From: Dichetophora obliterata
Taxonomy: Eukaryota > Arthropoda > Insecta > Diptera > Sciomyzidae
DNA length: 64,000 bases
Reading direction: 5' to 3'
Assembly: GCA_963920525.1 (NCBI GenBank)
Contig: OY986436.1
Coordinates: forward strand, 94,123,342-94,187,341
This document shows positions 42,789-52,875 of this stretch, one piece after another. The notes beneath the pieces were generated by a model. The model saw only the letters and a list, made by a program, of their open reading frames with translations. It was not told the DNA's origin and did not search any database. The position numbers were made by a program, and so were the translations under genes. Position 1 is the stretch's first letter; each line of letters starts with the position of its first letter.

Positions 42789-43206
42789 GGGTATACACTT
42801 CACTTCGTAATTTTCCGAAATCGCAAATTTACGACGACTTGAAGTGAGCGACTACTTAAAAAATTTTTTTTCCGAAATATTTGTCAAACTACAACGCGCA
42901 AACTGTTAATTTATTGAAACCTTTGTCGTTGTCGTTTAATTGTGAAAAATGTCGAAAATAAGTGAATAACTAAATTATATCAAATTTTATTGAAGAATAC
43001 CGTTCAGGATGTTGTTTTTTCAATGAAACACAGTTGCTTGTGCGAACTGAACACATCTTTTCTTCGTAAATTTCCGACGATTATTTTTCATCAACTCAAT
43101 AGATGATTAAATTTAAGCAATCTTAGGAAAACCAGAACAACAACAATTGCACTGAAATTTTCGTAAATTTCCGATTTCGGAAAATTACGAAGTGAAGTGT
43201 ATACCC
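42789..43206. mobile_element. 418-bp MITE, TA target duplication
   Basis: Ends GGGTATACACTTCACTTCGT then AATTTTCCGAAATCG, inverted at the right. TA on both sides (42787-42788, 43207-43208). Internal CGTAAATTT and TCCGA repeats in both orientations. It abuts the next MITE directly, sharing the TA at 43207-43208. Confidence 0.75.
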
Positions 43207-43709
43207 TACAAGAATGATAGAATACAAAGATTGCGCCGAAGACAAGAAAATGAGTACAAAAAAATTGTCGTTCTGCGCATGTACGTCATAATATCAATGC
43301 TGTTTTGGAGAGCATTCACTTTGCATACAATTTCTACACAGAAATGAAAATTGCATACAGTTTAGTTTGTATAATTAAAATAAAAGAAGTAAGAAGCAAT
43401 TTATTGGAATGAGAAGAAGGTAAATTAATTAAGTACTCCTTTGCAAACATTATTAATACTATTATTTTATTACAGCCAGTAAGCAGCTTAGTCAAAAAAA
43501 AAAATTTGTCTGAGAAACCAACTTCAGTGAGCATTATTTTTCGACTTGGATTTTATAAAAATTTTTATTAAGAGTTTAATTGATGTAGTTTAAACATTCC
43601 CAAATATTTTATTTCCATTAATTTACCTGTGAATTGAAAGGACAAATAAATGATAGTTCCAAGTTTGTAAATAATGAAACAAATTTTGTTAAGTTAATAT
43701 ATTTTTGTA

Positions 43710-44995
43710 TTGGGGGTTGGAATTAGTTTTAAAGGTTTTCTAAGAGATGGCGTAACTACCAATAGATCGCATCGGGCACACCTGTGACTATATTCATTTC
43801 AAAGCACATTGTGTAAGCTTAATTTTTCAGTATGTGTCATTCCACTGAAGTGTAAACAACATATATTTTTTTCTCTGTGAACTTGTCGACTTTCGTTCCA
43901 ACAAAACGCAATTTGCGGGAAGGTTTACTTTTGTGCTTCCATTTGAAGAAAAAAGCGGTTGAAGCACAACGCACGCTTACTGAGGCTTACGGGGACTATG
44001 CTCCATCGATTTCTACTTGTGAGTACTGGTTCCGTCGGTTTAAAAGTGGTGATTTTGATACGGAAGGCAAAGAGCGTCCGGGCCAGCCGAAAAAGTTTGA
44101 AGATGAGGAATTGGAGGCTTTGCTCGATGAAGACCCGTGTCAAACCCTTCAAGAATTGTCAGAATCATTGGGAGTCGACTTATCAACGGTCGGCAAACGC
44201 TTGAAGGCCATGGGAATGATTCAAAAGCAAGGAAATTGGGTGCCGTACCAGTTGAAGCCGAGAGACGTTGAACGGCGATTTTGCATGTGCGAACAACTGC
44301 TTCAACGGCATAAAAGGAAGAGTTTTTTGCATCGTATTGTCACTGGCGATGAAAATTGGATCCATTACGATAATCCTAAGCGAAAAAAATCGTGGGGACC
44401 ACCCGGCCATGCATCAACATCGAGGGCCAAGCCGAATATTCATGGCGCCAAGCTATGCTGTGTATTTGGTGGGATCAGAAGGGTGTCGTGTACTATGAGC
44501 TGCTAAAACCTAACGAAACCATCACTGGGGAACGCTACCAACAACAATTGATGCAATTGAGCCGAGCATTAAAGGTTAAACGGCCGGAATATGCCAAAAG
44601 ACACGACAAAGTGGTTTTTCAACATGACAACGCACGGCCACATGTAGCAAGAACCGTCAAGGAAACGTTGGAGGCGCTGAATTGGGATGTGCTACCCCAC
44701 CCGCCTTATAGCCCAGACATAGCCCCTTCCGACTACCACCTATTCAGATCGATGACGCATGGCTTGGCTGAGCAGCGCTTCACTTCTTACGAGGATACCA
44801 AAAAATGGGTCGATTCGTGGATTGCCTCAAAAGACGAATCGTTCTTCCGGCGCGGAATCCATATGCTGCCAGAAAGATGGGAAAATGTTGTAGTTAACGA
44901 TGGACAATACTTTGAATAATATACATTGTACCGTTGTTTCTAAATAAATGCTCAAAAACCGAAAAAAAACCTTTAAAATTAATTCCAACCCCCAA
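43710..44995 (+). mobile_element. mariner element, 1286 bp
   Basis: Inverted ends TTGGGGGTTGGAATTA then (G/A)TTTTAAAGGTTTT. TA on both sides (43708-43709, 44996-44997). The length is normal for a complete mariner. It carries one transposase gene with a single frameshift. Confidence 0.93.
43877..44919 (+). pseudogene. mariner transposase, one frameshift
   Basis: Frame 1 covers the helix-turn-helix region: TCEYWFRRFKSGDFD, ERPGQPKKFEDEELEAL, then WVPYQLKPRD and the first catalytic block TGDENWIHYDNPKRKKSW (Asp about 44349). Near 44446-44455 (...GCGCCAAGCTATGC...) a one-base loss changes the frame. The rest continues as LCIWWDQKGVVYYELLKP, FQHDNARPHVA (second Asp) and YSPDIAPSDYHLFRSM (third Asp), ending NDGQYFE. 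The last two Asp are 34 residues apart (D34D), the mariner signature. Mariner transposases cut and paste at TA. Apart from the one base the gene looks intact. The start is uncertain: the first codon listed is not an ATG in good context. Confidence 0.92.
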
Positions 44996-45999
44996 TATTT
45001 TTGTTTTCGTTTGTAAGCGTTTTTAACAATTTCTTGGCTTAATTTTTGTATTTATTGCAAACATCAAGTGTCTGAAAACTATTTGTTTGCTACTGTTACC
45101 ACAATTAGCAGCTGCACACTTCCTTTTTTAAATTGTAAGTTGAAAACTCGCAAATATACTTCGATATATACACAATTAAATAAAACACAAACGATCGCAG
45201 TACGTTTCTCAAAGAAATAAAATATTGTGACGTAGTCAACTGAACAGCTGGTTGTCAAACTCGATTAGCAGAAGTAACGGTCCTGCGCAAAGTGTAATCT
45301 CTTATTCTATCATTCTTGTATACTCTAATTATAAATATTAAATATTAAAAAAAGATTTCTGGGGTCTCCAATAGAACTTTACTAAATGTTCATTGTGCCA
45401 AACCAACATCGTAATCTTTTCCAACACCTCGTTGATATCCACCTTCAGCAAAAAATCGCAAACAAGCGCACAGTTTCATAACCGGGGTAACTCATTCAGC
45501 AAATATTGGAATGCACCTTTATTTATCCTAAAATACTGTTGAAATCTTAATTAAATAAACGGTTTAATTAATCAGAAATGCATTATAACATACAAATAAT
45601 ACTTACAAAGTGTGTGGCAACTGCATCGGATTTGAAGAGTCTCTAATATAACGTCGGTTAATCTTTTCAGTCCGCATTTCTTCTTCAACATCTTCAGTAA
45701 ACAGTCTGAAAGCAACGCTGTGCATTTTAAAATAGTTGAAAAAATTTTCCGCTGCCAAAATTAAACAAATTTTCTGTTCGTTTATTTAAAAGTTTTAATA
45801 AATTTTCAGAACTTCATAAATTAAAAGTGTCAAATACTTCGAATTTAAGTTCGAATTCACTTTTTATTGCTGTTGTGTTGGCAAAATTTAATCCGAGGGA
45901 ATTCAATTCGGAGGAGATTTGTGATAAGAGTATTTTTCTCCAGGGAAGGAAAAATTCCGTAGGAACAAGAAATTCCCTCGGAATTCATGATAAGGACGA

Positions 46000-46089
46000 T
46001 GGCCTCCAGTCGTTTGGTTCCCGTTTCGGTATTAAGTGTAATGGAGAAGATGTATTTGAATTAGAAGGTCTGCAAATGCCGGATTTAAC
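46000..46089 (-). pseudogene. pol: Gypsy reverse transcriptase, short middle segment
   Basis: Minus strand reads KSGICRPSNSNTSSPLHL, then PKREPNDWRPS, the palm entry of Ty3/Gypsy reverse transcriptase. It lies between two insertions (46093-47268 and 41077-45995) and fits exactly between the EFEFL segment at 47272 and the TVPDRY segment at 41065. Confidence 0.85.
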
Positions 46090-46092
46090 TAA

Positions 46093-47268
46093 GGGTATGT
46101 GTCAATCGGAAACTTTTCAGTCGGATGATCAAATTTTGACTGTTGGTAGAGCAATTTTTGGTATTTGTAAGGTGAATATAATTGTCAAAATTTGTGCAAT
46201 ACCCCTAGGGCTAGCACAAATTTTGACAATCGAAAGCGAATTTTTGACACACACAAAAATAAAGAAAAAAAACAACACGTCAATTTCCGCGACATATTTA
46301 ATTCGAGTGCTTGTACTTGCACCTTATTTCGTAAACTTGTAATATTGTAAACTTAAAAAATAACAAAATAATAAAAATAAAAAAAACAAAAGTGCTTGAG
46401 TTTGTGTGTGCGTGTGTGTGGGCCAACGATCTCCCGGTGCATCAGCAAGTGCAGCAAAGTTAAATTGGCTTTCTTTGCTGGTGAACGTCCTTCAAGTGCC
46501 ACCACTTGAAGGATCACCAAATGAAGCGAAAATTCTCCGCTTCCAATTTATTTAATTCACGCCGGAGCATAATGGCAGAAATTTGCCTCTGAGCTTGAGA
46601 CATGCTGAAATGATGCTTCTGAAATATTGGAGAGTTGACCAGTCAATTGAATTGTGCTGCACTTGCTGGTGCTGCTCGTGGCGACTCTCGGAGAACGTTG
46701 GCAAGCAAAATAATCAAGAAAATTGCGCTGCACTTGTGATGCTGCTGGTGATGGCACTTGGAGGATGTTGGCTAGCAAGAAATTTGCGCTGCACTTGCTT
46801 GTACTGCTGCTGGTGGCACTTGGGGAATATTGGCTAGCAACAAATTTTGCACTGCACTAATTGCTTGTGCTGCTAGTGGTGGCTTTTGGAGGACGTTCGC
46901 CAGCAAAGAAAGCCAATTTAACTTTGCTGCACTTGCTGATGCACCGGGAGATCGTTGACCCACACACACTCCCAAATAAACTCAAGCACTTTCATTTTTT
47001 TTATTTTTATTATTTTGTTATTTTTTAAGTTTTTTAAGCTTACAATATTACAAGTTTACGAAATAAGTTGCAAGTACAAGCACTCGAATTAAGTATGTCG
47101 CAAATAAATATTTGCGCTAAAACACGACCGAAATGTTCAAGCGAAGAAATGGCAGCGAAAATTTCATCGTCCATTTGACACTGCAAAAAAGACAAATTTA
47201 TTTCAACACACACAAATTGATATTTTTTATGCTACCACGACTGAAAAGTTTCCTTTTGACATACACCC
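46093..47268. mobile_element. 1176-bp foldback element, TAA duplication
   Basis: Ends GGGTATGTGTCAATCGGAAA and GGGTGTATGTCAAAAGGAAA (the latter read from the right), both followed by CTTTTCAGTCG. TAA on both sides (46090-46092, 47269-47271). Arms of about 430 bp share CGTAAACTTGTAATATTGTA and CCAACGATCTCCCGGTGCAT, then CAGCAAGTGCAGCAAAG. The centre (about 46650-46910) is a 75-bp tandem repeat with TTGGCTAGCAA and GCTGCACTTGCT. The flanking Gypsy codons rejoin in frame if it is removed. Confidence 0.85.
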
Positions 47269-47271
47269 TAA

Positions 47272-47460
47272 GAATTCAAATTCTTGTTTTGCAATTTTCA
47301 ATTTTGGTATGTGTTCTAGACGTCTTGGTCTTGTAAACGGCAAAGGTCCTTGTGTAACAATGTGATGTTCTGTTTTGTGTTTGATAGGTGCCATATAATT
47401 TGGTTCTGTAAAAAGTGTAGGAAATTGTTTGATAACACTGTGCAACACATTTTTCTAACG
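47272..47460 (-). pseudogene. pol: Gypsy reverse transcriptase, N-terminal segment
   Basis: Minus strand reads LHSVIKQFPTLFTEP, HKTEHHIVTQGPLPF and TRPRRLEHIPKLKIAKQEFE, the start of the Ty3/Gypsy reverse transcriptase domain. It ends at the foldback inserted at 47268. Confidence 0.82.
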
Positions 47461-47504
47461 GAAAAGCGGATAAAACAGGAGGATAGTGTACTAGTGCATA
47501 GTAA

Positions 47505-49005
47505 GAAAACCCTTAAAGGAATTTGCAAAGTTAGCTCGCTTTTAAAAGATAAAGGCATTAAAAGTTTGCCTCCTGCAGAGTATTTTTTAAAAATAAAGTG
47601 CTCATTAAGGCGTATCGAATTACAATTTTTTCGAATTTCACATTCTAAGAGGTCTCAAAAGTTGCATGGTGGTAAAGATCTACAAAACAAATTAAGAGAG
47701 AAAAAAAGAATGTCTTCCTCTTACTCATGGACATCAATGCTTTGATTTTTGTAATAAAAACTACATATGTCTTAAAGCAAAATTAAAAACAGACTATAAC
47801 TAAGAATATCTCGCCAAACAAAATGCAACTCTCAATTTCTACCCTCATTGTCCTGTGTGAGAGATACTCGAATCCAAAGGTACACTCGAAAAAGCACAAA
47901 ACTTTTGATTGTTTTCTGATTGTCTTAATGTTGGTGTTATTGATTGAAGTGTTTACGTTTTCTTTAAATTTGGCGAATTAAATATTTGCATATTTTTCGC
48001 AAATGCATTTTCTTGTTTTCAATAAATATATTTTGAATGCAGTTTTATAAGTTTTTCAAAAAAATTAAGATAAGATTTTTTATATTTTTGTTGGTATCAG
48101 AAGTGGTACCGAAGATAATTTTGTGAGTGGATTCTTAAAATATTTCTGAACAAAACACTTTTGAAAGTATTTTTTTAAAACACCAGGTTAATACCACGAT
48201 TCTTTTTTGTGTTTCGATTTAAAAAAAATTTTCTGCTTAGCATGAAATTTATTATTTCGTCAAAACTCCTCACCTCATCATTTACCAAAATGTTAAACTA
48301 AAATTTTGAGTTTCTGAGCCTGCCATTCGATGAGTCTCAATTGATTTAACAATTGCTTTTAAGATGAATTTTTAAAAAAATAATAACCTTAAAGGAGATA
48401 TCTGAAGAATTCAAAAAGCGAAAATTATTTTACCACTTCTGATGCCTGCGGTATAAAGCCTTATATTAATTTTTTTCACAAAGTTCAAGTATGCTTTTCT
48501 CAAAAAACAGTAAATGCATAGGCAAAAAATGTGCAAATTTTAAAAACACCAAATATAAGGAAATCGTAAACACTTTAATATATACCACTAAAACTAACAC
48601 AATCAGAATACAGTCAAAAGTTCTGTGCTATTTCGAGTGTACCTTAAGATTCGAATATCCTTCACACAGGACACTGAGTAAAAATCAAGAGTGGCATCTT
48701 GTTTGGCGAGATATTGTTAAAGTCTATATTTACTTTTGCTTTAAGACATATGCAGTTTTTCTTACAAAAATCAAAGCATTTATAGATCATTAATTTTTAC
48801 TGTTTTTCTCAAAAAACAACTTTGTCCTTACGGGAGAGGGAGACATCCTTTTATTGGGAGATCACCCTATGGAACTTTGAAGACCTCTTAGAATGAGAAA
48901 TTAAAAAAATAATTTTTAATTCGATACGCCCTTATGAGCACTTCATTTTTAAAAAATACATGCAAGAGGCAAACTTTCAATGCCCATATCTTTTAGGGTT
49001 TTGTT
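47505..49005. mobile_element. 1.5-kb foldback between Gypsy protease and RT
   Basis: Two arms of roughly 700 bp meet near 48280. Shared blocks in inverted orientation include AAAGTTTGCCTC(C/T)TGCA, GTGCTCAT, GGCGTATCGAATTA, CATTCTAAGAGGTCT, ATGCTTTGATTTTTGTAA, ATATGTCTTAAAGCAAAA, ATATCTCGCCAAACAA, GTCCTGTGTGA and GGTACACTCGAAA. A frame in the left arm (47350-47745, part) encodes a basic peptide (SHSKRSQKLHGGKDLQNKL), origin unknown. Ends are approximate and no target duplication was resolved. Confidence 0.7.
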
Positions 49006-49585
49006 GGTCTAGATAAGTACCATCGATCTGTGTTGGTCGCTTTTTCGTTAGATTCCATGACCCTTGAATTGTCGCTAGTGTAAGTTGTGTATACTTGTTG
49101 TCGAGCGTGAATAATTTTGGTGATGAAGATTCTGAGTCTGCTGCGATAGCGTTAACGGTGAGTTTTGTTAAAGGGTCGATCAATTTCTTATGTTGAAAAT
49201 CAACAAGAAGTCCGTATTTAATAAAAAAGTCTGTGCCAATGATAGGTCTCGTTATGTCAGCCAAAATGAAAATGAAAGAAAATTCTCATCTTAATTTTAA
49301 GTTTACGTTAAGTTATTTCTTTCCGTACGTGGCAATTGTGCTTCCGTTGGCTGCCGTCAAAACTAAGTCTATTTTTGTTTTCTTGTTCGAGTAAATACTT
49401 GCAGGAAGTACTGCGATTTCTGCGCCACTGTCAATCAAGAAGTTAGTTTTATTGTCTTTGTCATGTATTATTAAAAGGCGTGACGTGTAACTTCTATCGT
49501 TTGCCGTTGCAACAATTGAGTTTTTTAGTTTAATGTGTTCAGTGTATTGTGAGTTGGTGTGGTTGCATTTTGAACGTATGCGCAT
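48977..49585 (-). pseudogene. pol: Gypsy protease
   Basis: Minus strand: RLLIIHDKDNKTNFLIDSGA (D-S-G at about 49424-49432), EIAVLPASIYSNKK and LVLTAANGSTIATYGKK. Next, after a frame break near 49300, ADITRPIIGTDFFIKYGLLV then DFQHKKLIDPLT and GTYLDQQN. A retropepsin with its catalytic Asp intact but one frame change. The following segment is displaced by the foldback at 47505-49005. Confidence 0.85.
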
Positions 49586-50330
49586 GGTTGTTCACATCTT
49601 CTAGTCGCCTTGCCAAATTTAAAGTCAGTCCTATTCCAGAATCCTCCGTAGCGTAAATTTTCTTTCAGATTCGTAATATCGTATTCTCCAATCCGAATCA
49701 TTACATCGTATTCGAAAATTCGTAGAATTGCTTTCCACAATCCGAACGCATCAACTTTTGACCGCTGTTTTTCTGATTTTTTCACGAAAGCTTTGTCTCG
49801 ATGGATTTGTTTACGACAAAAGAAAGCAATTGAATTTTTATAGATTTAGGTCGCAAAATAAAACTTTTAAATAATTTTTGGTAAATATAGGTAAAATATT
49901 TTTTCTTAAACCTGTGAATATGTTAGTTGAAATTTATTAATTGCATTTCCTACATTTCGTTATCTATTTCCAAAGGGTTGATGTAATCTCGCAATATTCT
50001 TCGATTCATTTTTAGTGATTCTGGTTGTGAGGAATCTTCCTCTTATAGTGCGAAAGTTGCTATTGCTGTTTTATTGTAATAATAATTTTTGCGTTGACTT
50101 CCTTCTTGCTGTTCGGAATTCGGAATTTTGGATTCTCAAATATGTCGTTGTCGTTGTGGGCGTTTGCTTTGGTTCGCGTTTCTGCGCGTTTTCGGGGTTG
50201 ATTTCGGTAGCAGCGGTGTTGGTGGTGGCTTAGTTGCTGTTATTGTTGGTGATGGCGAGTGTTGTTGCGCAACTGCATGCTCAACAGCTTGTAGCGCCGA
50301 ATTATAACGATGATCCAGTTCAAGCAAATC
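49560..50330 (-). pseudogene. gag: Gypsy gag remnant
   Basis: At 49560-49630 the minus strand reads FKFGKATRRCEQPCAYVQ, like the cysteine-containing end of CsRn1-type gag. Upstream, about 49630-49745 is a foreign block ending CAGTCCTATTCCAGAATCC on the plus strand (a truncated MITE). The next 250 bp are non-coding. At 50136-50327 a proline- and basic-rich frame (HSPSPTITATKPPPTPLLP) may be gag linker. Most of gag is lost or unrecognisable. Confidence 0.5.
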
Positions 50331-50419
50331 TGTAGCCTGCTAATTGGCATCATAATTTGTCACAAATTGCGATGCAATGTTGTTATTTGAGGGTAATGCA
50401 ATGGTGGTGAAATGAACAT

Positions 50420-51375
50420 TTATTTGAAAATGTTTTGTACAATGGCAAAATAACCAGGTAGATGCACTAGAAATACGCTCTCTCCGACAGCAAAACAATA
50501 ACAAAGGCGTAATTAAAACGTCAAAATTAGCTGTTTTGAAAATGTTATCAATTTTTACTTACTTATATATTCAGTTTTGACAATGAATTTCCTGTACTGA
50601 CTTTAACTTCCTCCCGTTGCGATAATTCGAAAACAGTTCATCAATTGTTAGGTTCCGTTCCAACACGATAAAATTAGCAAACAATCGTCGATTTCATTAA
50701 ATAAATTTTATGTTTTCCAACAGCAATTTCACTTGTCAAAATATATTTTGACAGTTTAAATCAGCCGTACATAGCTACACAAATAAATTGGTTACTACAC
50801 AATCGAAATAAGTAGTCGAATGAAAATTATATTAAAAGTAAACTTTCATTTGCTTCATTTAAGGCCAAACTACAATTAATTATGTATTCTATCTTAAAAC
50901 ACGGCTCATTTTATGAAATTTTTAAGATTTGTGTTTAGTTTTTTTACATGTTCATATATAAAATCTGGGTACTCAATTGATTTATACGGTTACAAGTAAA
51001 TTATACATCCCTATGGCTGAACGAATAAACATAAATAGTGACATCTATAGTGACATTATAGCTACGCCAATGTTTTGATCTCTCAGTTTTTGCTCTCCGA
51101 ATTGCATCTACCTGGTTTTTCTGCCATGGTTTTGTACAACTAAAATTTTCGGATGAACATTTTTGATACATAAAAATATAAATTATAATAAAAATGTTTT
51201 TTTATATACAAGTGTTTTTTAACTAAGTGTAGAACAATGTAACAGATAATAACAACACATGAAATATATAAGGTAAGTAAGTTGTATGTTAAGATAGAGA
51301 TCAACGTAACAAAAATAGGTAAGTAATATAGAGTGTAAGAATCTAACTGATGTGGTGATAAAACAAGGCACCACA
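50420..51375 (-). repeat. Gypsy (CsRn1-like) 5' LTR split by a MITE
   Basis: Minus-strand start TGTGGTGCC at 51375. Matches the 3' LTR until TTGTACAA at about 51130, then interrupted by 50441-51127. The inner end (about 50420-50440) repeats TTTGAAAATGTTTTGTACA, which is also found at 37905-37925. Confidence 0.8.
50441..51127. mobile_element. MITE, 9-10 bp duplication, in Gypsy LTR
   Basis: Ends ATGGCAAAATAACCAGGTAG (left) and ATGGCAGAAAAACCAGGTAG (right, reverse), both continuing ATGCA. The flanks repeat GTTTTGTACA or TTTTGTACA. The 3' LTR shows the empty site TGTTTTGTACAACTAAA. Duplications of 9-10 bp are typical of Mutator-like elements (inference). No transposase. Confidence 0.75.
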
Positions 51376-51838
51376 TAAGTATTAATAGTTTCTATGGGGG
51401 TCATTTTCACGAAGTTTTTCAAGCACATTTAGGGGTTAATAGTTAACACTTTGGGGTATACCTACATCTTTTCATATTCATCATACAAAGAAAAAATGGA
51501 GCATTTCAAGAATAGCGTCAAATTTTTAATTTTTATTTTGCAGATTATATGGATTTTGGCCTCCTAACTCCAAATCTAAAAAAAGCAGGCCGCTCGCAAT
51601 TGGTCTAGAAGTTCAAGGCCTCTAAAGTTGGAAAAATGGCCTACAAATCTTGATATTTCTTAAATTTTTCAAACAAAACTATATTTTATGGGTATCATAA
51701 ACAAAGAACCTATTCAACAAGCTATCAAACATGAAAATCCATTCACAACTTTTAAAGATATAAACATTTTTAGTGTAGTACTTTCGTAAAAGGGAAACTA
51801 CTAGTTTTTCTGACAAATTATAAACATAAGAATAGGTG
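51376..51838. other. Intergenic, nothing recognised
   Basis: AT-rich sequence outside the Gypsy LTR. No gene, no repeat seen. Confidence 0.5.
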
Positions 51839-52113
51839 CAGTTGCGGTTAAAATAATAGCAGTGCTTTTATATTCAGACATGTTTGGATAAATAATACCA
51901 GTCTACAAATTTCGGATCCGGTAACCCAATATCATTCCTATATGTACTTTCAACACTGGTTCCAAATCTGTACTCAGTTTCCTGCTATATTGTAAAATTT
52001 TCATGATACAGGGTGTTTTACGTTTTTGGCACGTGTTTAGTGTTATTGGTCTAGAATCTTAACTACTCACCATAAAATAGAAAATAATATTTTGTATTTT
52101 AGAAAAAATATCC
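51839..52113 (-). mobile_element. Tc1-like MITE, copy 2, truncated
   Basis: Reverse-orientation match to 2384-2725. It starts CAGTTGCGGTTAAAATAATA, then GGATAAATAATACCAGTCTA, TACAGGGTGTTTTACGTTTT and GTATTTTAGAAAAAATATC. The end corresponding to the left terminus of copy 1 is missing. The TA flank is lost at the preserved end (GTG instead). Confidence 0.75.
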
Positions 52114-52410
52114 ATCAATATATCAACCACTTTCGTGTCATGTGCTATAGCGGAGCTAAAATTTTCAGATTATCCAACGGAATATCAACAAATTTTGTAT
52201 CTTTTATTTTAGCGGAGCTGTTGTCATCCAAAGTTAAAATTTAGAAAAAACTGTTGATTAAGTGTATTTTTACATGAAAAACAGACATTTTAAATTTGAC
52301 GATTACAGCTCCGCTAAAACAAAAGATACAAAATTTGTTGATATTTCGTTGGATAATCTCAAAATTTTAGCTCCGCTACAGCAAATGACACGATAGTGTT
52401 TGTTATATTG
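52114..52410. mobile_element. 300-bp palindromic MITE
   Basis: Arms of about 120 bp: ATCAATATA(T/A)CAA(C/A)CACT(T/A)TCG at the outside, then TGTCAT(G/T)TGCT(A/G)TAGCGGAGC, TTATCCAACG(G/A)AATATCAAC and AAATTTTGTATCTTTT. The loop (about 52215-52300) is single copy. Target duplication not resolved. Confidence 0.65.
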
Positions 52411-52414
52411 ATAG

Positions 52415-52869
52415 AATCAGCCAACTGAATAATATCGTGGGCGACGTTTATGCTGGCGATGCAGTTTGAACATCTGCAAGCCAACATAGCAGCAAGCTAC
52501 AATGAAGGCAGCGTAGCGACCAGCTTATGCCGGGAAGTTAGGGATAGTTTTAAGATATTTTAAAATTGTAAGTTCAGTTCAGATTATCAACTCAATAAAT
52601 AAACACAAAAAGTTAACCCGTGGGCAAGTTCATTGTAAACCTTAAACAATTTTAAACGCTAAATTTCAACAAACTGCAATTTAACTTTGCGAAACATTAG
52701 AAGAACTCATCAATCAACAACTTGAGAAGAAACAATCAACTGCAAAATATTAATTAATAAGAAATGTAAGTGAAGTGCTCATATTTATAATGCATTGGTA
52801 ATTAAAAGTGGATAAAGAATTGAACAGTTATGCTGTTGTGAAAATCTTAAGAGTTATTTTATCCTTATT
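52415..52869 (+). other. Gypsy (plus) leader, probable 5' LTR remnant
   Basis: GC-richer than its surroundings, with an AATAAATAAAC polyadenylation-like signal near 52594. It precedes the Gypsy gag start. LTR limits cannot be set because the 3' LTR lies mostly outside the window, and no match to its first 80 bases was found here. Confidence 0.35.
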
Positions 52870-52875
52870 TTGCCT

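Larger units (their letters stand above)
43209..45318. mobile_element. TA-flanked MITE split by mariner
   Basis: Inverted ends CAAGAATGATAGAATA then (C/A)(A/G)AGATT, with TA flanks (43207-43208, 45319-45320). Without the mariner it is about 820 bp. No transposase of its own. Confidence 0.7.
41077..45995. mobile_element. 4.9-kb TIR element, ACGA target duplication
   Basis: Ends CCTTATCATGAA in inverted orientation, with a further weak arm match (TATCACAAAT, CTCCC/GGGAG blocks). ACGA lies on both sides (41073-41076, 45996-45999). Removing it brings the Gypsy reverse transcriptase segments at 46000-46089 and 41072 together. The interior is mostly non-coding and contains a SINE, two MITEs and a mariner, all inserted later. 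The superfamily is not recognised, and the 4-bp duplication is short enough to be chance. Confidence 0.5.
37900..51375 (-). mobile_element. CsRn1-like Ty3/Gypsy, minus, heavily interrupted
   Basis: Both LTRs begin TGTGGTGCCTTGTTTTATCA on the minus strand (51375 and 38197) and are near-identical over about 250 bp. Read on the minus strand: LTR, gag remnant, protease, reverse transcriptase, RNase H, integrase, polypurine tract, LTR. Protease and polymerase sequence (YTDHKPP, YFDD, the FGKATRRCEQPC end of gag) fits the CsRn1 group (inference from remembered family features). Later insertions account for well over half of the span. The inner end of each LTR is approximate. Confidence 0.85.

Noticed and set aside
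45827..46342. Plus-strand frame of 171 codons
   Set aside because: Spans the junction of three elements, including antisense Gypsy reverse transcriptase; the long frame is accidental.
46583..46975. Cys/Trp-rich frame (TCWCCSWRL) and Ala-rich antisense frame
   Set aside because: Products of the 75-bp tandem repeat in the foldback core; frames break between units.
47350..48793. Two plus-strand frames of 131 and 100 codons
   Set aside because: They fall in opposite arms of the same foldback, so both cannot be genes; the first also overlaps Gypsy reverse transcriptase on the other strand.
49630..49745. Complete MITE in Gypsy gag
   Set aside because: One end CAGTCCTATTCC is visible but no matching inverted end or duplication was found, so only a fragment is noted.
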